DNA of 64,000 nucleotides from Plectrocnemia conspersa (GCA_009617715.1 VTFK01000267.1:620001-684000); one strand, 5' to 3'; positions 37,797-51,232 are shown, counted from the stretch's first letter. Notes: generated by a model not told the origin, from the sequence alone. Translations and numbers: made by a program.

Positions 37797-39472
37797 GCCA
37801 CCCATACCTCCTTACGTTACGGCCTAGATACGTTCCCACGAAACTTGGCGCTAAGCGAAAAATACAGATCAATTATTCTAATACAAATTCATACAAATTC
37901 AATATGATCGGTTCCATATTTGTTAAAATGTAACAACATGGTTTATCATTTAAAATGAATTTTTTATCTTTTTTAAATTAAAAATCAAAATACATACAAC
38001 AAGTACATACATTTGTACATAAAATAATAACAGACTCCAAAAACCAACAATAATCCATAAACAAAAATGAAACAACTTCATGTTACATAAAATATGTGTA
38101 TGAATACATACATAATTTTTTTTAAAATGGCTTTAATCTGAAGACGATAAAGAAATGGTAACCTTCAGATCACTGTCGTTCTCATTTTTCGCTGGTAAGG
38201 ATGGGCCTGGCTTAAAAAAATTGCCCAACGATGTTTGTCTTGCCTTTTTTTGTCTCTTTTGTTCTTCGGTGATTAATAACAGCTAATGGCTGAGTTAATT
38301 CCTCGAAACTTTAGCACTACGTTTGACGATGGGATCGTTTCAAGGAAGATGTGTATTCCTTGTTCGAAATGAGGAAAAAGCTTTTGACAATTTTTTGAAT
38401 GTTAGCTGTTTGAATACAAGCAGGCTCTGTCTCTTCATCAAATGCCGGTTCTGCTTACGAGCTGAATGGGTTCCTTATATGAAAGGGTTCCCTATCGGCT
38501 TCAAGTAGATCAAGCACATCACGTTAGTTCAAACCTTCAAAGCCGAGATCATGTGCTGAATCCAAAATGTTTTGCTAATTTCAGGAAGGCAATTAACTTC
38601 CGCATCAGTACTTTTACATTCTGGCCATATTTTTCCAAAACATGGTTCATTGTTGTTAATTTTAATTCCTTCCATGATTCACTGATGTCAACAGCATTCT
38701 TGATGTTATAGTTTTTCCAAAATGTTTTAGTGAAGATTTACCATCGGTTTCCCTCTTATAAGTTGTCGGAAGAAGTTCGGCGTAGGTAGCCATGCCTTAA
38801 AGTGGCTATTGCACCTGATCCATTGGTTGGATCAGAGCTGTTCCTTTTCGGAAGGTACTCAATCATGACATCTTCAGATAGTTCGGATAAGTGGTAGTTA
38901 TAGTGCATTATCCAAGAGTAGATCAACCTTGTTGCTTAAGTTATTATCCTCGCAAAATATTTTTTTCACTTCTGTGCAAAAGTGATTTTTGAACCAATCC
39001 TCTAAGTAGCTTTAGTCGCCTAAACTTTCTTGTTGGATCTCCATATGAGGGGTAATTGATTTTTATTTAGTCCTTTAAGAGGCCTTGGATTTTTTTCGGA
39101 CAAATATATTAAAAGTGAACAGCAAATCACCCGCGGCATTGCACCCAAGTAGCAAAGTTAATCGTTCTTTAGACACCTTATAACCAGGCGCAGATTTTTC
39201 GGTTTTGAAATGTACGGTAATCAGGCATTCACAGCAATAAAACCCTGTTTCGTCTACGTTAAATACTTGTTCGGGTTTATGACCCTCTTTCAAAATTCCC
39301 TTTAAAAATGTTGGGATATTCCTTAGATGCGGCCTCATCGGCGCTGGCTGCTTCACCTTTCATTTTAAAATTGTAAAATTAATCTATTTTAAATTTCTTT
39401 AAAATCGACATCAAAACGATGCCTTAATTGAAGAGGGCGTTATAGCGAAAACCGTATAGCGAGGTATGGGTG
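37797..39472 (-). pseudogene. Tigger/pogo-like transposon, copy A, damaged
   Basis: Counterpart of 49535-51230. The terminal repeats CACCCATACCTC (37798 onward) and GAGGTATGGGTG (39461-39472) flank a minus-strand transposase remnant with NVDETGFY (39260) and APGYKVSKERLTLLLG (39190-39145). The second catalytic block is also degraded: the LDNAPGHP region appears shifted near 38905. Several indels separate the remaining blocks. The N-terminal DNA-binding half is missing, as in copy B. Confidence 0.8.
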
Positions 39473-40284
39473 TAATTGCTATTTAAAAAACCGAAATAAA
39501 AAAACCTACGTTCTCTCAAAAGCATTCATACATTTTCACTGTCAAATAACATTTTATAATATATAATAATTTTTCTAATTTATTAATATATATATATTTT
39601 TTAATATACTATTTAATTTTTAATAATAATATTTCATTACAAATAATTGATAAACTTATCTAATTCAATAAAATAAACCATAACCTACTTTTATTCAAAG
39701 TAATTTAACTTGATATTTACGTTTATCACAATATCTATATATTTTACTGTAAGTAAACCAATTAAACGGATTAAAGACGTAGAGATTGAAATATTCCAAT
39801 ATAAAAAAAACTTTGCTGTTTCATTTCTTTCGGTTATTGTTCATAAAGTATGTTTATTGGATTAATATTGATAAAAAGTTTTCAAGACCTTTTGACTTTG
39901 CCTCGTATGTCGGACATTAATCAACTTTCAACTTTAAAACTTTTGACTTTGTTCTAGCAGGTTATTACGTCGTTCAATTAACGAAACCTGTCAATAATGT
40001 TCAAGGACTCAATTACAATATCTTCACTTTTGAGTCGTATAGTGAAAGTTAAAAGTTGCCACTTAAATTTATTATAAGCATTCTGTTTTTTATTTATTAA
40101 ATTATTATCCCAAAACCATTTGTCGCAAATAAGCTTGTTTTTTAATTTAATATAAATATAATCTTAGATAAAAAAACAAGCCTTGTGTATTTCATTTCAG
40201 TTGCCTTTCTACAAAGTGACGCAAAACTTTTACATTAATACTTGGATGACGAAGGATAGTTGTTTTTTTCCATTCGAGGTAGCT
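39473..40284. other. Copy A non-coding right end
   Basis: It matches 51233-52052. No gene seen. Confidence 0.5.
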
Positions 40285-40320
40285 TACGTTTTAAAGGGTT
40301 AAAACGTAGCTAAAAAATGG
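40268..40320. repeat. Imperfect inverted repeat at the duplication junction
   Basis: AGCTTACGTTTTAA (from 40281) faces TTAAAACGTAGCT across AGGG, with one bulged base. The flanking TTTCCATT and AATGGAAA extend the symmetry after a short mismatched stretch. It begins where homology between copies A and B stops, so it sits exactly on the breakpoint. Confidence 0.75.
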
Positions 40321-40364
40321 AAAACGAAATGAAAATTAAAATATTAAATTTTTGAAATGCTCAC

Positions 40365-41116
40365 CTCATTCATAAGATTCCAAAGCGTAGCAGGTCAACA
40401 GGATACAGCGGTTTGTAGTGGTTTCAAATGTGTACATGTAAAAAAAAGCCACGGAGCTGGCACCAACAGAGTAAAACATGTCGCATAGAGCCATGGCCAT
40501 CAGAACTGCATTTGTCGGAGTTCGCATGTGCCTTCGACTGAGCACCACAACGATCAGCGTGTTGGCCACCGTGGTGGTGGCTAAGAGGAAAGGAGCTATG
40601 TAGCCGCCACATCGGTCTGGCCAGGATTAATGGGGGGATCTCGCAGGTTATGTTCAGTATTCGGTCGTGGAGCAGTTTAGCATCGACGCGTTCATCCTCG
40701 ATCCATCGTGTTTTCGTAGTAGCCGGTCGGTGGAAAAGTGGTGGCGTTGGACACCATCATGGATTGAAGCTCGTTGTCGATACCGGTGTTGAACATGGAT
40801 TCAAAGGATTCGTAGTTGTTTTTGGCATTGTAGTTTTGCTTGAAGAGTTCCTTTGATATATCGTCCGTGTCGAGGTACAACGACGAAGAGTTGTTGTCGT
40901 CGGCCGATGGGAACATGCCAGCATTATACGCTTCCATTGCGGATTTTTATATTAGCATGACGTTAAAATTGTTCTTCAAAAAATACACTATCTAGTTGGT
41001 CGTTAAATATTGTTAGAGAGTGTTTGAATTGACGTTTTATACGCATTTTCACGTTGTGAACGAGTGTCTTTTGCTATGCACAAGCGTCGTCATTGTAGAA
41101 CTTACGGAACACTTAT
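40365..41116 (-). pseudogene. Second copy of receptor exon, frameshifted
   Basis: Near-identical to 26117-26865, including the acceptor (TTTTTTTTGCAG before 41116), the start codon at 40937, residues 1-80 and the GTGAGC donor. From about 40700 down to 40365 there are several one- and two-base indels relative to copy A (extra A in AAAACATG, extra A in the run near 40441, a lost C in GTTTCAAATG, GGGGGG for GGGG near 40634). The frame therefore breaks after residue 80, and TM1-TM2 lies in another frame. No TM3-TM7 exon lies between this exon and copy A. If real, it is an orphan exon or an alternative first coding exon that must splice across copy A. If the indels are errors, the exon is intact. 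Confidence 0.8.
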
Positions 41117-41316
41117 CTGCAAAAAAAAAATTAAATACAATTAGAATATTATATTATTAAACAGGTACAACAGAATTAATAATTCTTAAGCAAATTTTCA
41201 GTGTAATGGTAAATTCATTTAGACTGGAATATATAGTACATACATACTAAGTGTCCTAAAACTTATGCATGTTTTGAAGCACCTTTATTAGAAAAGCCGA
41301 AAATGTTATTAGCATT

Positions 41317-44300
41317 AAATACCGCACCCAATCTTTAGACTATTTTATTTAAATTCATTAATCAAAAATATTAAAAAATCGCAAAAGCTTCGAGAAAGAA
41401 TAACATGTAAATTTAGGATTGTCATCTAAATGGCCGTTTATAATCTGATCTAACAGTAAACGGCAATCTGTGCCAAAAACTTGTAAGCACTTTGTTATTG
41501 GACGTTCTACCGAAAGGGTAAAAAACCGCATCTCCTCAAATATCGCTAGTTACCCACGTTCTTGTATCTAAACATATTTATAAATATATAGGGGACCATA
41601 GGCATAAATACTGAAACGTGGGCAGCAAACGATCACTTCCTCAGAGACTTTTTCTGATAATTTTACTGACACCCATACGTGAACGTATATTTTGGACTTC
41701 AAGGCATCAGAACTTAAAAAAATGCTCAAATTTAGGTTGTGCGAACATTAATCAAGAGAAGGCCGACAGGCCGCTTCTCTCTTCGCATCACTTGGTCCAA
41801 CTATACGTCCGGAATCCAGAATTGACCCCGCTTTAGAGACGCCTCAAGTCTAAAGAACGCACCCAAAGAAGGCTTCACATATAACTAACATATACAAATT
41901 GTATGTGACAATTTTATAAAAATTATCATTCGATATAAATAGTGAAATAATGAATTTTATTAATTGTCTTTACAAGGATCTTAAGCATTTGGATATCATA
42001 ATTATTATAAAAAAAAATAGGGCGCTTGAAAAAATTTTATTTTATGGTTTTGTTCCATCTTGTAAAATATATATAATATATATAGGCATACGTATTCCAG
42101 TTTATATAAATCGACTAAACTTACGTACAGGTGTTCTTGAAGTGTAACTGAAAATCATCTACGGTCTCGCGCCAATGACTTAAACATATTGGCAATTTCT
42201 GTGTAAACGCTTGTTTCAAAACTTAGTCAATAATCTGTTTTCTTTGGAAACCAAGAGTTAGAGTTGACTTTCGCCCTTTAACCGCGAAGTTAAACCAAAA
42301 TAGACACGCATTTTCTTATGCATGTTTAACATTATATTTATGTTGTTAACTTAAGCATAACCACATTTAATCTCGTCAACCCTGAACTATCATTTATGCT
42401 TCTTGTTTTATATGTGTAATATAAAATGTCACATACATAAAGTGTACTATTAAGATTTTGACATTAATATTTTTATCTTCTAATTAGTCACTACAAACCT
42501 GACAATGTATTAATGTGGTAACTGTAAGATTATTAGCTAATATTAGTGTTAATCAATGCTATTAACGGTTTGCCAATGTACAATAATGTGAAACATAACA
42601 AGATGTTTTAGATCACTATAAAAGTATAATAATCAGTGCTATAGAATAAAAAATAAATGGGCCATTTGAAACGATAGTTAAATAGTTAGTTTAAAGATCA
42701 TAAATTAAAATTAAATTTAAGCAATTAAGCTGATCTTTTTAAAAGGTAAATTTGGATGAAAAAACTACTTTTACAATAATTATATGGTATTTATTTAAAA
42801 AAAATATTATATATTTCGGTCCTGCATTTGTAAGCTTGAAGTAAAATGTTTACAAAATTATAGCTAAATGAAGATATATCGTAACTTTTTTGTAGGTTAC
42901 GAAAAATAAAACAAACATAAACATCGATCAAGTAATGACGATAAAGTGATGGACAATTTGGTATCTTATCAGCGTTTATACGTAACAGCCGCTTAGTACC
43001 AAATGCTAACAATATATTTCCGATAGGAATTGCATGGTTAGGGAAATATGGCGACTTTTATGGCTCCAGCCAACAGGGTTGCTTATTGGCCAACACTCGT
43101 AAATTATCCACTTGAGTAAATTATGTTTTTTTTTTATGTTTACTCGGTAGAATTTCAATATAGCAATAAGCTCTCGGCTACGGTTTTACGAGAAAATAAA
43201 TTGAATTCAATGTTACATAAATTATTTATTCATTATCGAACACTATGTATAATATAAATAAACGACATTTGAATAAAAAGCATTGAAACTTATAAAATGG
43301 CTGTAATTGTTTGTTAAAACTATAATGGATGATATGAAAATATCAAGTTTATGTATGGCTCAAAAATAGTTGAAATACGCTACTTATGTGTGTCTGAAAA
43401 CTACAAATGCAAGACTATTATATGAATGATTGAACGAAAATTATTTGTATGATATGTTAATAATGATTAATGAAAAACATAACAGCTAAATTACACTCAT
43501 TAAAGTAGCTATATTATGCATACGATTCATAATTATGGTTCTTTTGTGTCACAATTTTTACTGGTAGATTATTTTACAATCTTCACATAATTCTATACAT
43601 CAAATTGTATTTCGATACGCTTCTCAAAGCGATAATGATGAACGTGACTCATGTTTTCACACGACATTCGCTCATAAAGTTATTTTTATATTTTTATATT
43701 ATGTTTCTATATTGAACACATTTTCTGAGCATTGTCAAAAATACGTACAAGTGTTAATATAACTGGAGAGAATAAACAACTCGAAAAGTATCTGGAAACG
43801 TTAGTGAAAAGTACGTTGAAAAGTTCTGGCCACTCGCGTGTAAGTGTATCGGTTTTTGACGTTATAACGAGAATGTGTATAGTTGTGTGTCATTTTTGCG
43901 GAGCGTGTCCGACAAGGTAATAAATAAGGTTTTGTTATCTGGGAAATAGAAAATATAAGAAGCCATCATGTTCACACGAGTCAACCGTCGGTAAAAACTT
44001 TTCGAAACAACGATGAGAGATACCAGATGGCTCATAAATTATTATTATTATTTATATTTAATCAGCAATTATATTCTAATGTATATATTGATTAAATATT
44101 AAAAAATTATATACAGACAATTGATATGAAACAAAATCGATGTATGTTTTACTAGCAATAATAAAATTTTTGATGAAAGTGGATTTCAATTTAAAGTAAA
44201 AATATATATTTGAGAGCAATACTAAATTATCTACAAAATAACTAAAATAGTAAAATATAACAGACTACAGACATTCAATTTTAAAAGATTTTTGTTATTG

Positions 44301-44356
44301 ATAAGATTATTTTTTTAATTTATAGAACTAGTATGCAAAAAAAATAAAATAAAAAA
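41317..44356. other. Copy B non-coding segment upstream of receptor exon
   Basis: It matches 29568-32612 with mostly single-base substitutions and few indels, including the dispersed repeat at 41760-41860 and the exon-like patch at about 43,725-43,935. No gene is supported. Confidence 0.45.
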
Positions 44357-47074
44357 GATCGCAATAACGGTAGTACTGATATCGCTAATACCGGTATTGA
44401 GACAAAAATCGACCTTTGATAATAACGGTATTACAAAATAAAATACCGGTAGTACAGATTTTATTTTTAAAATCCGTATATTTAATTTGTTGAAAACAAA
44501 ATCTCCATGGCTTTGCCTCCATGACAATGCCTATATTGCTTGAAAGCAGAAGCGGAGAACAAAATAATGCTCATTGTAGGGGATTAACATAAGTAGTGTG
44601 ACCGGCGTAGGTTAAAGTAAAATAATATGCAGTATTTTTTATTCTTTAATATTTACATATTCATTTATAACATAAATTAAATTTATACTGTTAAAAAAAA
44701 GTACACGAAAGATAAATCTTTTGAATATAAATATTACTGAGAATTTTAAAAATAAATTAAAATTATATTATATAAATAAATTAAATAGCAATAAACATAG
44801 CAATCATTAATTACATAATTATTTGTTTTTAATATAAAATATGTCGCATTTTAAATAAACAGATTTATATTTTTCTACGCACTCCTTTATCATAGAGTTC
44901 TCTTATCCAAGAGTAACTGACTAAAATAATGAGTAATAGGAATATATTTTATTGGAATAAATTGGCGAGTGGTGCTCTGGCCTCTAGTATAAAAATTAAG
45001 GAGTCATCTAGAAGCGATGTTTTCCAATATTTATTGCTTCAATAAAAGAAAAATTAAGCACCTGTATTCTCAAAAATATTTTTTCCGACATTGTAAAAAA
45101 TAAACAAACACGGTTAACCTAAAGATTTGTATTATAACTCATAGACATCACAATAAAGGATCAGCATATAAAATATTTTTAGAATAGCCTGAATGTAAGG
45201 AAGATTATTTAAAAGCTTTCTATTTAACCTGGCAAAGCAGATAACATACCAATTAACTACCGCCCGTTAAGTTTACTGCCCTCATTTAGCAAATTATTTG
45301 AAAAAATTATATTATCTCGATTAAAGGAATCTCTTAATAGCAAACTCATTAATGAGCAATTTGGTTTCCGCGAAAATCACTCGACTACGCATCAACTTAA
45401 TAGATTAACAGAGCACATATCTGCCGATTTTAATAGGAAAAAAGTTCCGGTCTTTTATTATTAGATATGGAAAAGGCTTTTGATACAGTATGGCATGATG
45501 GATTAATGTATAAACTTTTAAAATATGGAACTCCCTATTACATTATTCACATGTTACGGTCTTACCTGAAGAATCGAAACTATGTTGTTTCGCTAAATAA
45601 TACATTTTCGACGCCGCGTAAAATACCAGCTGGTGTTCCTCAAGGAAGTATACTTGGCCCGTTTCTTTTCATTCTATATACTAATGATATTCCAATGTTA
45701 AAAAATACTAAACTCTCAATGTACGCTGACGACACTGCAATCCTTACTAGTTCTTATGGTCTTAAACCTATTGGAGTTAAACTTCAAAAATCCCTTGAAA
45801 ATTAAAAAAATATTTTATGAAATGGAGAATTAAAAGTAACCAAGACAAAACAGAAGCTATAATATTCACTAAACGTAGACAACCCTTGCCCGCACCCTTT
45901 AAAAGTGAACAAGGGCATAACATTGAATGGAGAGCGAGCGTTAAATACCTGGGTATACACCTAGACTCCAGACTAAAATTCAATAAACATATAACTGAAC
46001 TCCGGTCGAAAGGGCTCGGCGCCATTGCGGCTCTAAAATCAATATTTAATAGAAAAAGTGCGCTTACAATAAAAAATAAAATTCTAGTCTATAGACAATT
46101 AATCAGACCTGTTTTAACTTATGCTTGTTCAGTGTGGAGTAACGCGAGTAATAGTAATTTTAATAAACTTCAAGTAATCCAAAATAGAGCCATAAAAATA
46201 ATTTATAATACACCGTTTTATACTAACCTTAAAAAACTCCACACCAAACATTTAATTCCTTCCATTAAAGAATACTGTTATTATCAAACCGAAAAATACT
46301 ATAAAAGTATCTCGCGAGACCACGCAAACACACTAATTTCAAGAATCGGTGATTACGACAAAGCAAAACTTAAATTTAAATACAAACATAAAATGCCTAA
46401 GCACATATTGCTTTGATGCAGTTAAGCTCATCGCAGTGTCATCAGTTTCAGGTCTACATGGCTAGGTTTATTTACCTTTGTATGTGTTTTATTTTGTATA
46501 TGTGTAATTTATTTTTTCATCTGCTTCATTCTTTTCCAAAATTTTTTTTTTTGGATTTTTTTTTAAAAGCTTTCTATTATTTGAACCACGAAATATGTAT
46601 AATTGGTTATCAATTTTGGCAACTTAATTTGAAATTTGACTTTCCTTCTCAAAAAAAGCCACGAAGATGGCAATAGTTTTTTTTTAATATTTCTGAAGAA
46701 AATATTTTCGCAAAACTCTTTATTTATTAAACATTAGACAAAGCAACATTTAAAGATGCTAAGCTCAGTTGACAATTAGGTATAGTTGAAATTTAATAAA
46801 AAACAATTTATAATCGAACAAAATTTTTTTGCAAAATATAATTTCCTATGCTGGATTGTACTAAACATGGAAAGGGATAATGATGTAATAAGAATATAGG
46901 ATATATTGAAATAATAATTGCCAGGGTGATCGAATGTTTAAGTTTTGCTAATCATTAAACATGGTATTCAGTAATCAGATTATTTTTTCATCAATTAATT
47001 AAAATTAAAATAATAATGTCAATACCGGTATTGCCTGTTTTATTTCTCGGTAATACTGGTATTATTGCAATCCC
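44357..47074. mobile_element. hAT-like element (copy B), contains LINE fragment
   Basis: Counterpart of 32613-35362. It has GATCGCAATAACGGTAGTAC at the left and CAGTAATACTGGTATTATTG-type inverted sequence ending near 47074 at the right. Its presence at the same place in both copies shows the insertion preceded their separation. Confidence 0.45.
45228..46416 (+). pseudogene. jockey-like non-LTR reverse transcriptase, 5'-truncated
   Basis: The better-preserved copy of the LINE reverse transcriptase, which copies element RNA into DNA at a nicked target. Motifs occur in order: PGKADNIPINYRPLSLLP (45228), INEQFGFRENHSTTHQLN (45350), LDMEKAFDTVWHDGL (45464), AGVPQGSILGPFLFILYTND (45627) and the catalytic YADD (45722). 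Then come MKWRIKSNQDKTEAIIFT (45817), KYLGIHLDSRLKFNKHI (45942), LTYACSVWSN (46117) and a C-terminus KYKHKMPKHILL. Two frameshifts remain, near 45460 (in a run of T) and near 45807 (in a run of A). The apurinic-type endonuclease domain and ORF1 are absent. It is inactive. Clade assignment to jockey is by motif wording. Confidence 0.9.
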
Positions 47075-49534
47075 TAATCAGATTATTTATAATTTATGGA
47101 TAAAACATTTTAATAATTATTATTTATTTATATTTTATTATAAATCTGACTTGTTAGTTTCCTCAATGCGTCATAATGACTATTCATGAAAACAATAATT
47201 ATGCAATTAAACATTAAAAAATGGTGCACACATAAAAAATATGAGCACAATCCAACACAACTTTTTTCAGCTCCTCACAGCAATCACGAAAACATCCTTG
47301 TATGAGAAAAGAATATCAAAAAGATACATATTAATTAATTTTATTTGTTACCATTCTTTTGAAACTAATTTCGTTACAACGATTACGGGTTATCCTGATA
47401 CTTTTGATATAAAATTATATATATGGTTAATATATTTGATTTATTTATGTTAATTCATATTAATTTTATGTATTTTCCGTTCACGGTTCAGTATGTATTT
47501 TTTGAAAACTATATACATTTATATTACAAAGTTTAGTATTTCGTTTCAATGCTTTTATCTCTCATGGATGTATTATATATACACATTTTATTTGCAATAC
47601 TGTATTTTAATGTAAATATGTAAACAAATATCTCGAATTAAAACAAACGTATATTAAATTAATGTAACATTTTTATGTGCTGTTCAATTAGCATTTAATT
47701 AATTTAGTTTATAGATATATAAAAGTAATTTGATTTTAAAATTTGTTGTTTTAATGGTTATTAAATATAGACTCTGATGTTTAACCATATAATAAGGATA
47801 AAATAACACAATATATTAAGCAAAACAATTCTGAGAGGGGTACACGGTATAATTTATAATATTATACTAAAGTAAAATATCTTTATGAATATTGTTAATT
47901 TATTTTGAATATCTTGAATATTAATCAAAATGTTCAAAGACGCTTATTATTGTATGTTATATTATGTTATATTCTTTGGTTTCTAGTAGAAACGTTATTT
48001 AATTTATTTAATTTTCTTTGTCTACGATTAATAAGTGTTATAAACTGTCACATAAATGTACTTGAAGCAACTAGTCAATATTTAATGATGACTTTGAAAT
48101 TTCGAGGTCAATGTTATATCACAAGGGCAAAGTAAATTAGTTGGTGAAGTGAATGTTTTATCCAACAATTTTTAAAACTCCCTTGTGCATAATGGGCCAC
48201 CTAGTAGTTTGTAAGGTGGTTGAGGTTAAAAACGCCCTGAACGTCGTTCGAGAAGGTAAGGGGTGGAATAAATGGAGGACATTACACACATGCCCCGCAG
48301 GGAGTTTTAGGGTTGGTTTTAGGAAAACAAACCTAGCTGTTTATAAGTTGTGTTTCGGCAACGATTCATCCGTTCACAGGGTTAAACCCAAACAAGGATT
48401 AATTATTGGGGGTAAATTTACAAGCGTAAAAAGAATCGTTGACCGATCAAGCATGCAACGAAATTGTGTCACGTAAATATACACAAAACATTCGAAATTA
48501 AATTCGTCCTATAAAGGGACCTCGCCACAGACGGTTAAGTATAAACATAGTTAAACTTTATTGCGCGATAGAAAATTTGTAAAGATTTTAATGTGTAAAA
48601 TTTTTATAGCTTTCTATTGAATTCTATAAACAAAAAATCGTATTCATTCGGAACATTGTTTTGAAACGAAGCAATGTATGCTTTTCTGCGATATTTAACA
48701 ACGACTTTAATAGAGAAAGTTATGTGATAAATTTCACTATTGTGTCGAAACAAAAGGGTGTAATAGTTTAGAATAAATATATTTTTAAGATAAATATTAT
48801 GCAATTTAAATAAAATAAATTAATCCATTACAATCGTGAGCTCAAATTTTTAATATTAATCATATTTGCTAAATCAATTTATAGTGCTTTATTAAAACTT
48901 ATTTTTACACATTTATATTAAATATAACAATAAATGTTAAAAAATGCATAGTTTTACTATTTCTTTTGCTGATCCAAAAAAAAAAATTAAGTATATCTGA
49001 AATTATCGATAATATTTTGTCTGTGAAAATTACTGGTAATAGGAATCGATAAATACAATTACTTTATTTTAATGTATTGAGGTAAACCATACAGTCTTCT
49101 GTCTTTCCCAGTCGTTGTCAATTATAGACTAAGTCAATTTAAACTTGATGCTATCGAAGCGTTAAACCATATTTGAAAAGACGTCTTTCATTTTGTAATA
49201 AGTAATGGCATTTTATTTAAAATAGTATATACAAAATTATTATACTATATTTTGTAAATTTATAAAAATCTAATATAAAACACAACAAAAAATATTATAA
49301 TATATTTTTTATACAAGAAGAAAAGCTGCTTCGAATATATTTTATACACCTCTTAAAGTATTTTGATTTTGCTTAACCACACGTCGTTTAGTTTTATTAT
49401 TTTATATGCTGTATCATGCAAATATATAACACATATATCCTAATTTGTAGTTAAAAAAAAAATATTTTTATATCTCCCTAGAAAAATCGGCCACTTCATT
49501 CAATTATCAATAATAATTGTTATATATAATAATA
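47075..49534. other. Copy B non-coding segment
   Basis: It matches 35363-37796. The 107-codon frame at 48153-48476 covers the less AT-rich patch but is not conserved as a frame in copy A and resembles no protein I recognise. Confidence 0.45.
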
Positions 49535-51230
49535 CACCCATACCTCGCGTTACGGCCTAGATACGTTCCACGAAACTTGGCCGCTAAGCGAAAAGCCGTA
49601 TAACGAATCAATTATTCTAATACAAATTCATACAAATTCAATATGATCGGTTCCATATTTGTTAAAAATGTAACATGGTTTATCATTTAAAATGAATTTT
49701 ATCTTTTTATTTCATTTAAATCAAAAATACATACAACAAGTACATACATTTGTACATAAAATAATAACAGACTCCAAAAACCAACAATAATCCATAAACA
49801 AAAATGAAACAACTTCATGTTACATAAAATATGTGTATGAATACATACATAATTTTTTTTAAAATGGCTTTAATCTGAAGACGATAAAGAAATGGTAACC
49901 TTCAGATCACTGTCGTTCTCATTTTTCGCTGGTAAGGATGGGCCTGGCTTGAAAAAATTGCCCAACGATGTTTGTCTTGCCTTTTTGTCTCTTTCGTTCT
50001 TCAGTGATTAATAACAGCTAATGGCTGAGTTAATTCCTCGAGAAACTTTAGCACTACGTTTGACGTCAGGATTGTTTTCAAGGAAGATGTGTATTCCTTG
50101 TTCGAAATAGGAAAAAGCTTTTGACAATTTTTTTGATGTTAGCTGTTTGAATACAACAGGCTCTGTCTCTTCATCAAATGCCGGTTCTGCTTGCAATTGA
50201 ATGGGTTCCTTATATGAAAGGGTTTCCCTATCAGCTTCAAGTAGATCAAGCACATCACGTTCGTTCAAACCTTCAAAGCCGAGATCATGTGCTAGATCCA
50301 AAATGTTTTGCCTAATTTCAGGAAGGCAATTAACTTCCGCATCAGTACTTTTTACACATTCTGGCCATATTTTTTTCCAAACATGGTTCATTGTTGTTAA
50401 TTTTAATTCCTTCCATGATTCACTGATGCTGTCAACAGCATTCTTGATGTTATAGTTTTTCCAAAATGTTTTAATTGAAGATTTACCATCGGTTTCCCTT
50501 ATAAGTTGTCGGAAAGTTCGGCGTAGGTAATATGCCTTAAAAGTGGCTATTGCACCCTGATCCATTGGTTGGATCAGAGCTGTTGTATTTTTCGGAAGGT
50601 ACTCAATCATGACATCTTCAGATAGTTCGGATAAATTAGTAGGATGCCCTGGTGCATTATCCAAAATTAGTCAAGCCTTGTTGCTTAAGTTATTGTCTCG
50701 CAAATATTTTTTCACTTCTGTGCAAAAGTGATTTTTGAACCAATCCTCTAAAGTAGCTTTAGTCATACAAGCTTTCTTGTTGGATCTCCATATGAGGGGT
50801 AATTGATTTTTATTTAGTCCTTTAAGAGGCCTTGGATTTTCGGACAAATATATTAAAAGTGGTTTTAGCTTAAAATCACCCGCGGCATTTGCACCAAGTA
50901 GCAAAGTTAATCGTTCTTTAGACACCTTATAACCAGGCGCAGATTTTTCGGTTTTTGAAATGTACGTGCAATCAGGCATTCGCTTTCAATAAAGCCCTGT
51001 TTCGTCTACGTTAAATACTTGTTCAGGTTTATGACCCCTCTTTCAAAAATTCCCTTTAAAATGTTGGGATATTCCTTAGATGCGGCCTCATCGGCGCTAG
51101 CTGCTTCACCTTTCATTTTAAAATTATGCAAATTAAATCTATTTTTAAATTTCTTTAAAAATCGACATCAAAACGTGCCTTAATTGAAGAGGGCCGTTAT
51201 AGCGAAAAGCCGTATAGCGAGGTATGGGTG
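49535..51230 (-). mobile_element. Tigger/pogo-like DNA transposon, internally deleted
   Basis: A 1.7 kb element flanked by TA (49533-49534, 51231-51232). The left end is CACCCATACCTCGCGTTACG and the right end, inverted, is CACCCATACCTCGCTATACG; GCGAAAAGCCGTATA recurs inside each end. It encodes the C-terminal catalytic part of a transposase on the minus strand. Tigger elements are usually near 2.4 kb, so about 0.7 kb including the N-terminal region is missing. It was present before the two large copies separated. Confidence 0.9.
50008..51115 (-). pseudogene. Tigger-like transposase catalytic domain
   Basis: DDE-type transposase of the pogo/Tigger group. Three catalytic aspartates are recognisable: VDETG (about 51008), LDNAPGHP (50664-50640) and QPMDQG (about 50565). 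The last two are 32 residues apart (DD32D). The typical APGYKVSKERLTLLLG block lies at 50945-50900 and AYYLRRTFRQLI follows the third Asp. Breaks: a frameshift near 51040, a stop where the family has Trp after TGLY (near 50998) and a stop just before LILDNAPGH (50669). The C-terminal 218 residues are otherwise open and end at 50008. The N-terminal helix-turn-helix/CENP-B DNA-binding region is not present, so it cannot be functional alone. Confidence 0.9.
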
Positions 51231-51232
51231 TA

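Larger units (their letters stand above)
26111..40284. repeat. Copy A of an ~11.7 kb direct duplication
   Basis: The segment matches 40359-52052 in order and orientation throughout, apart from the 2.5 kb piggyBac insertion at 27067-29563. Without it the length is about 11,673 bp against 11,694 bp in copy B. The left limit coincides with the splice donor of the receptor exon: homology ends 6 bases into the intron. Substitutions are sparse, while single-base homopolymer indels are frequent from about 33.6 kb onward. Confidence 0.95.
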
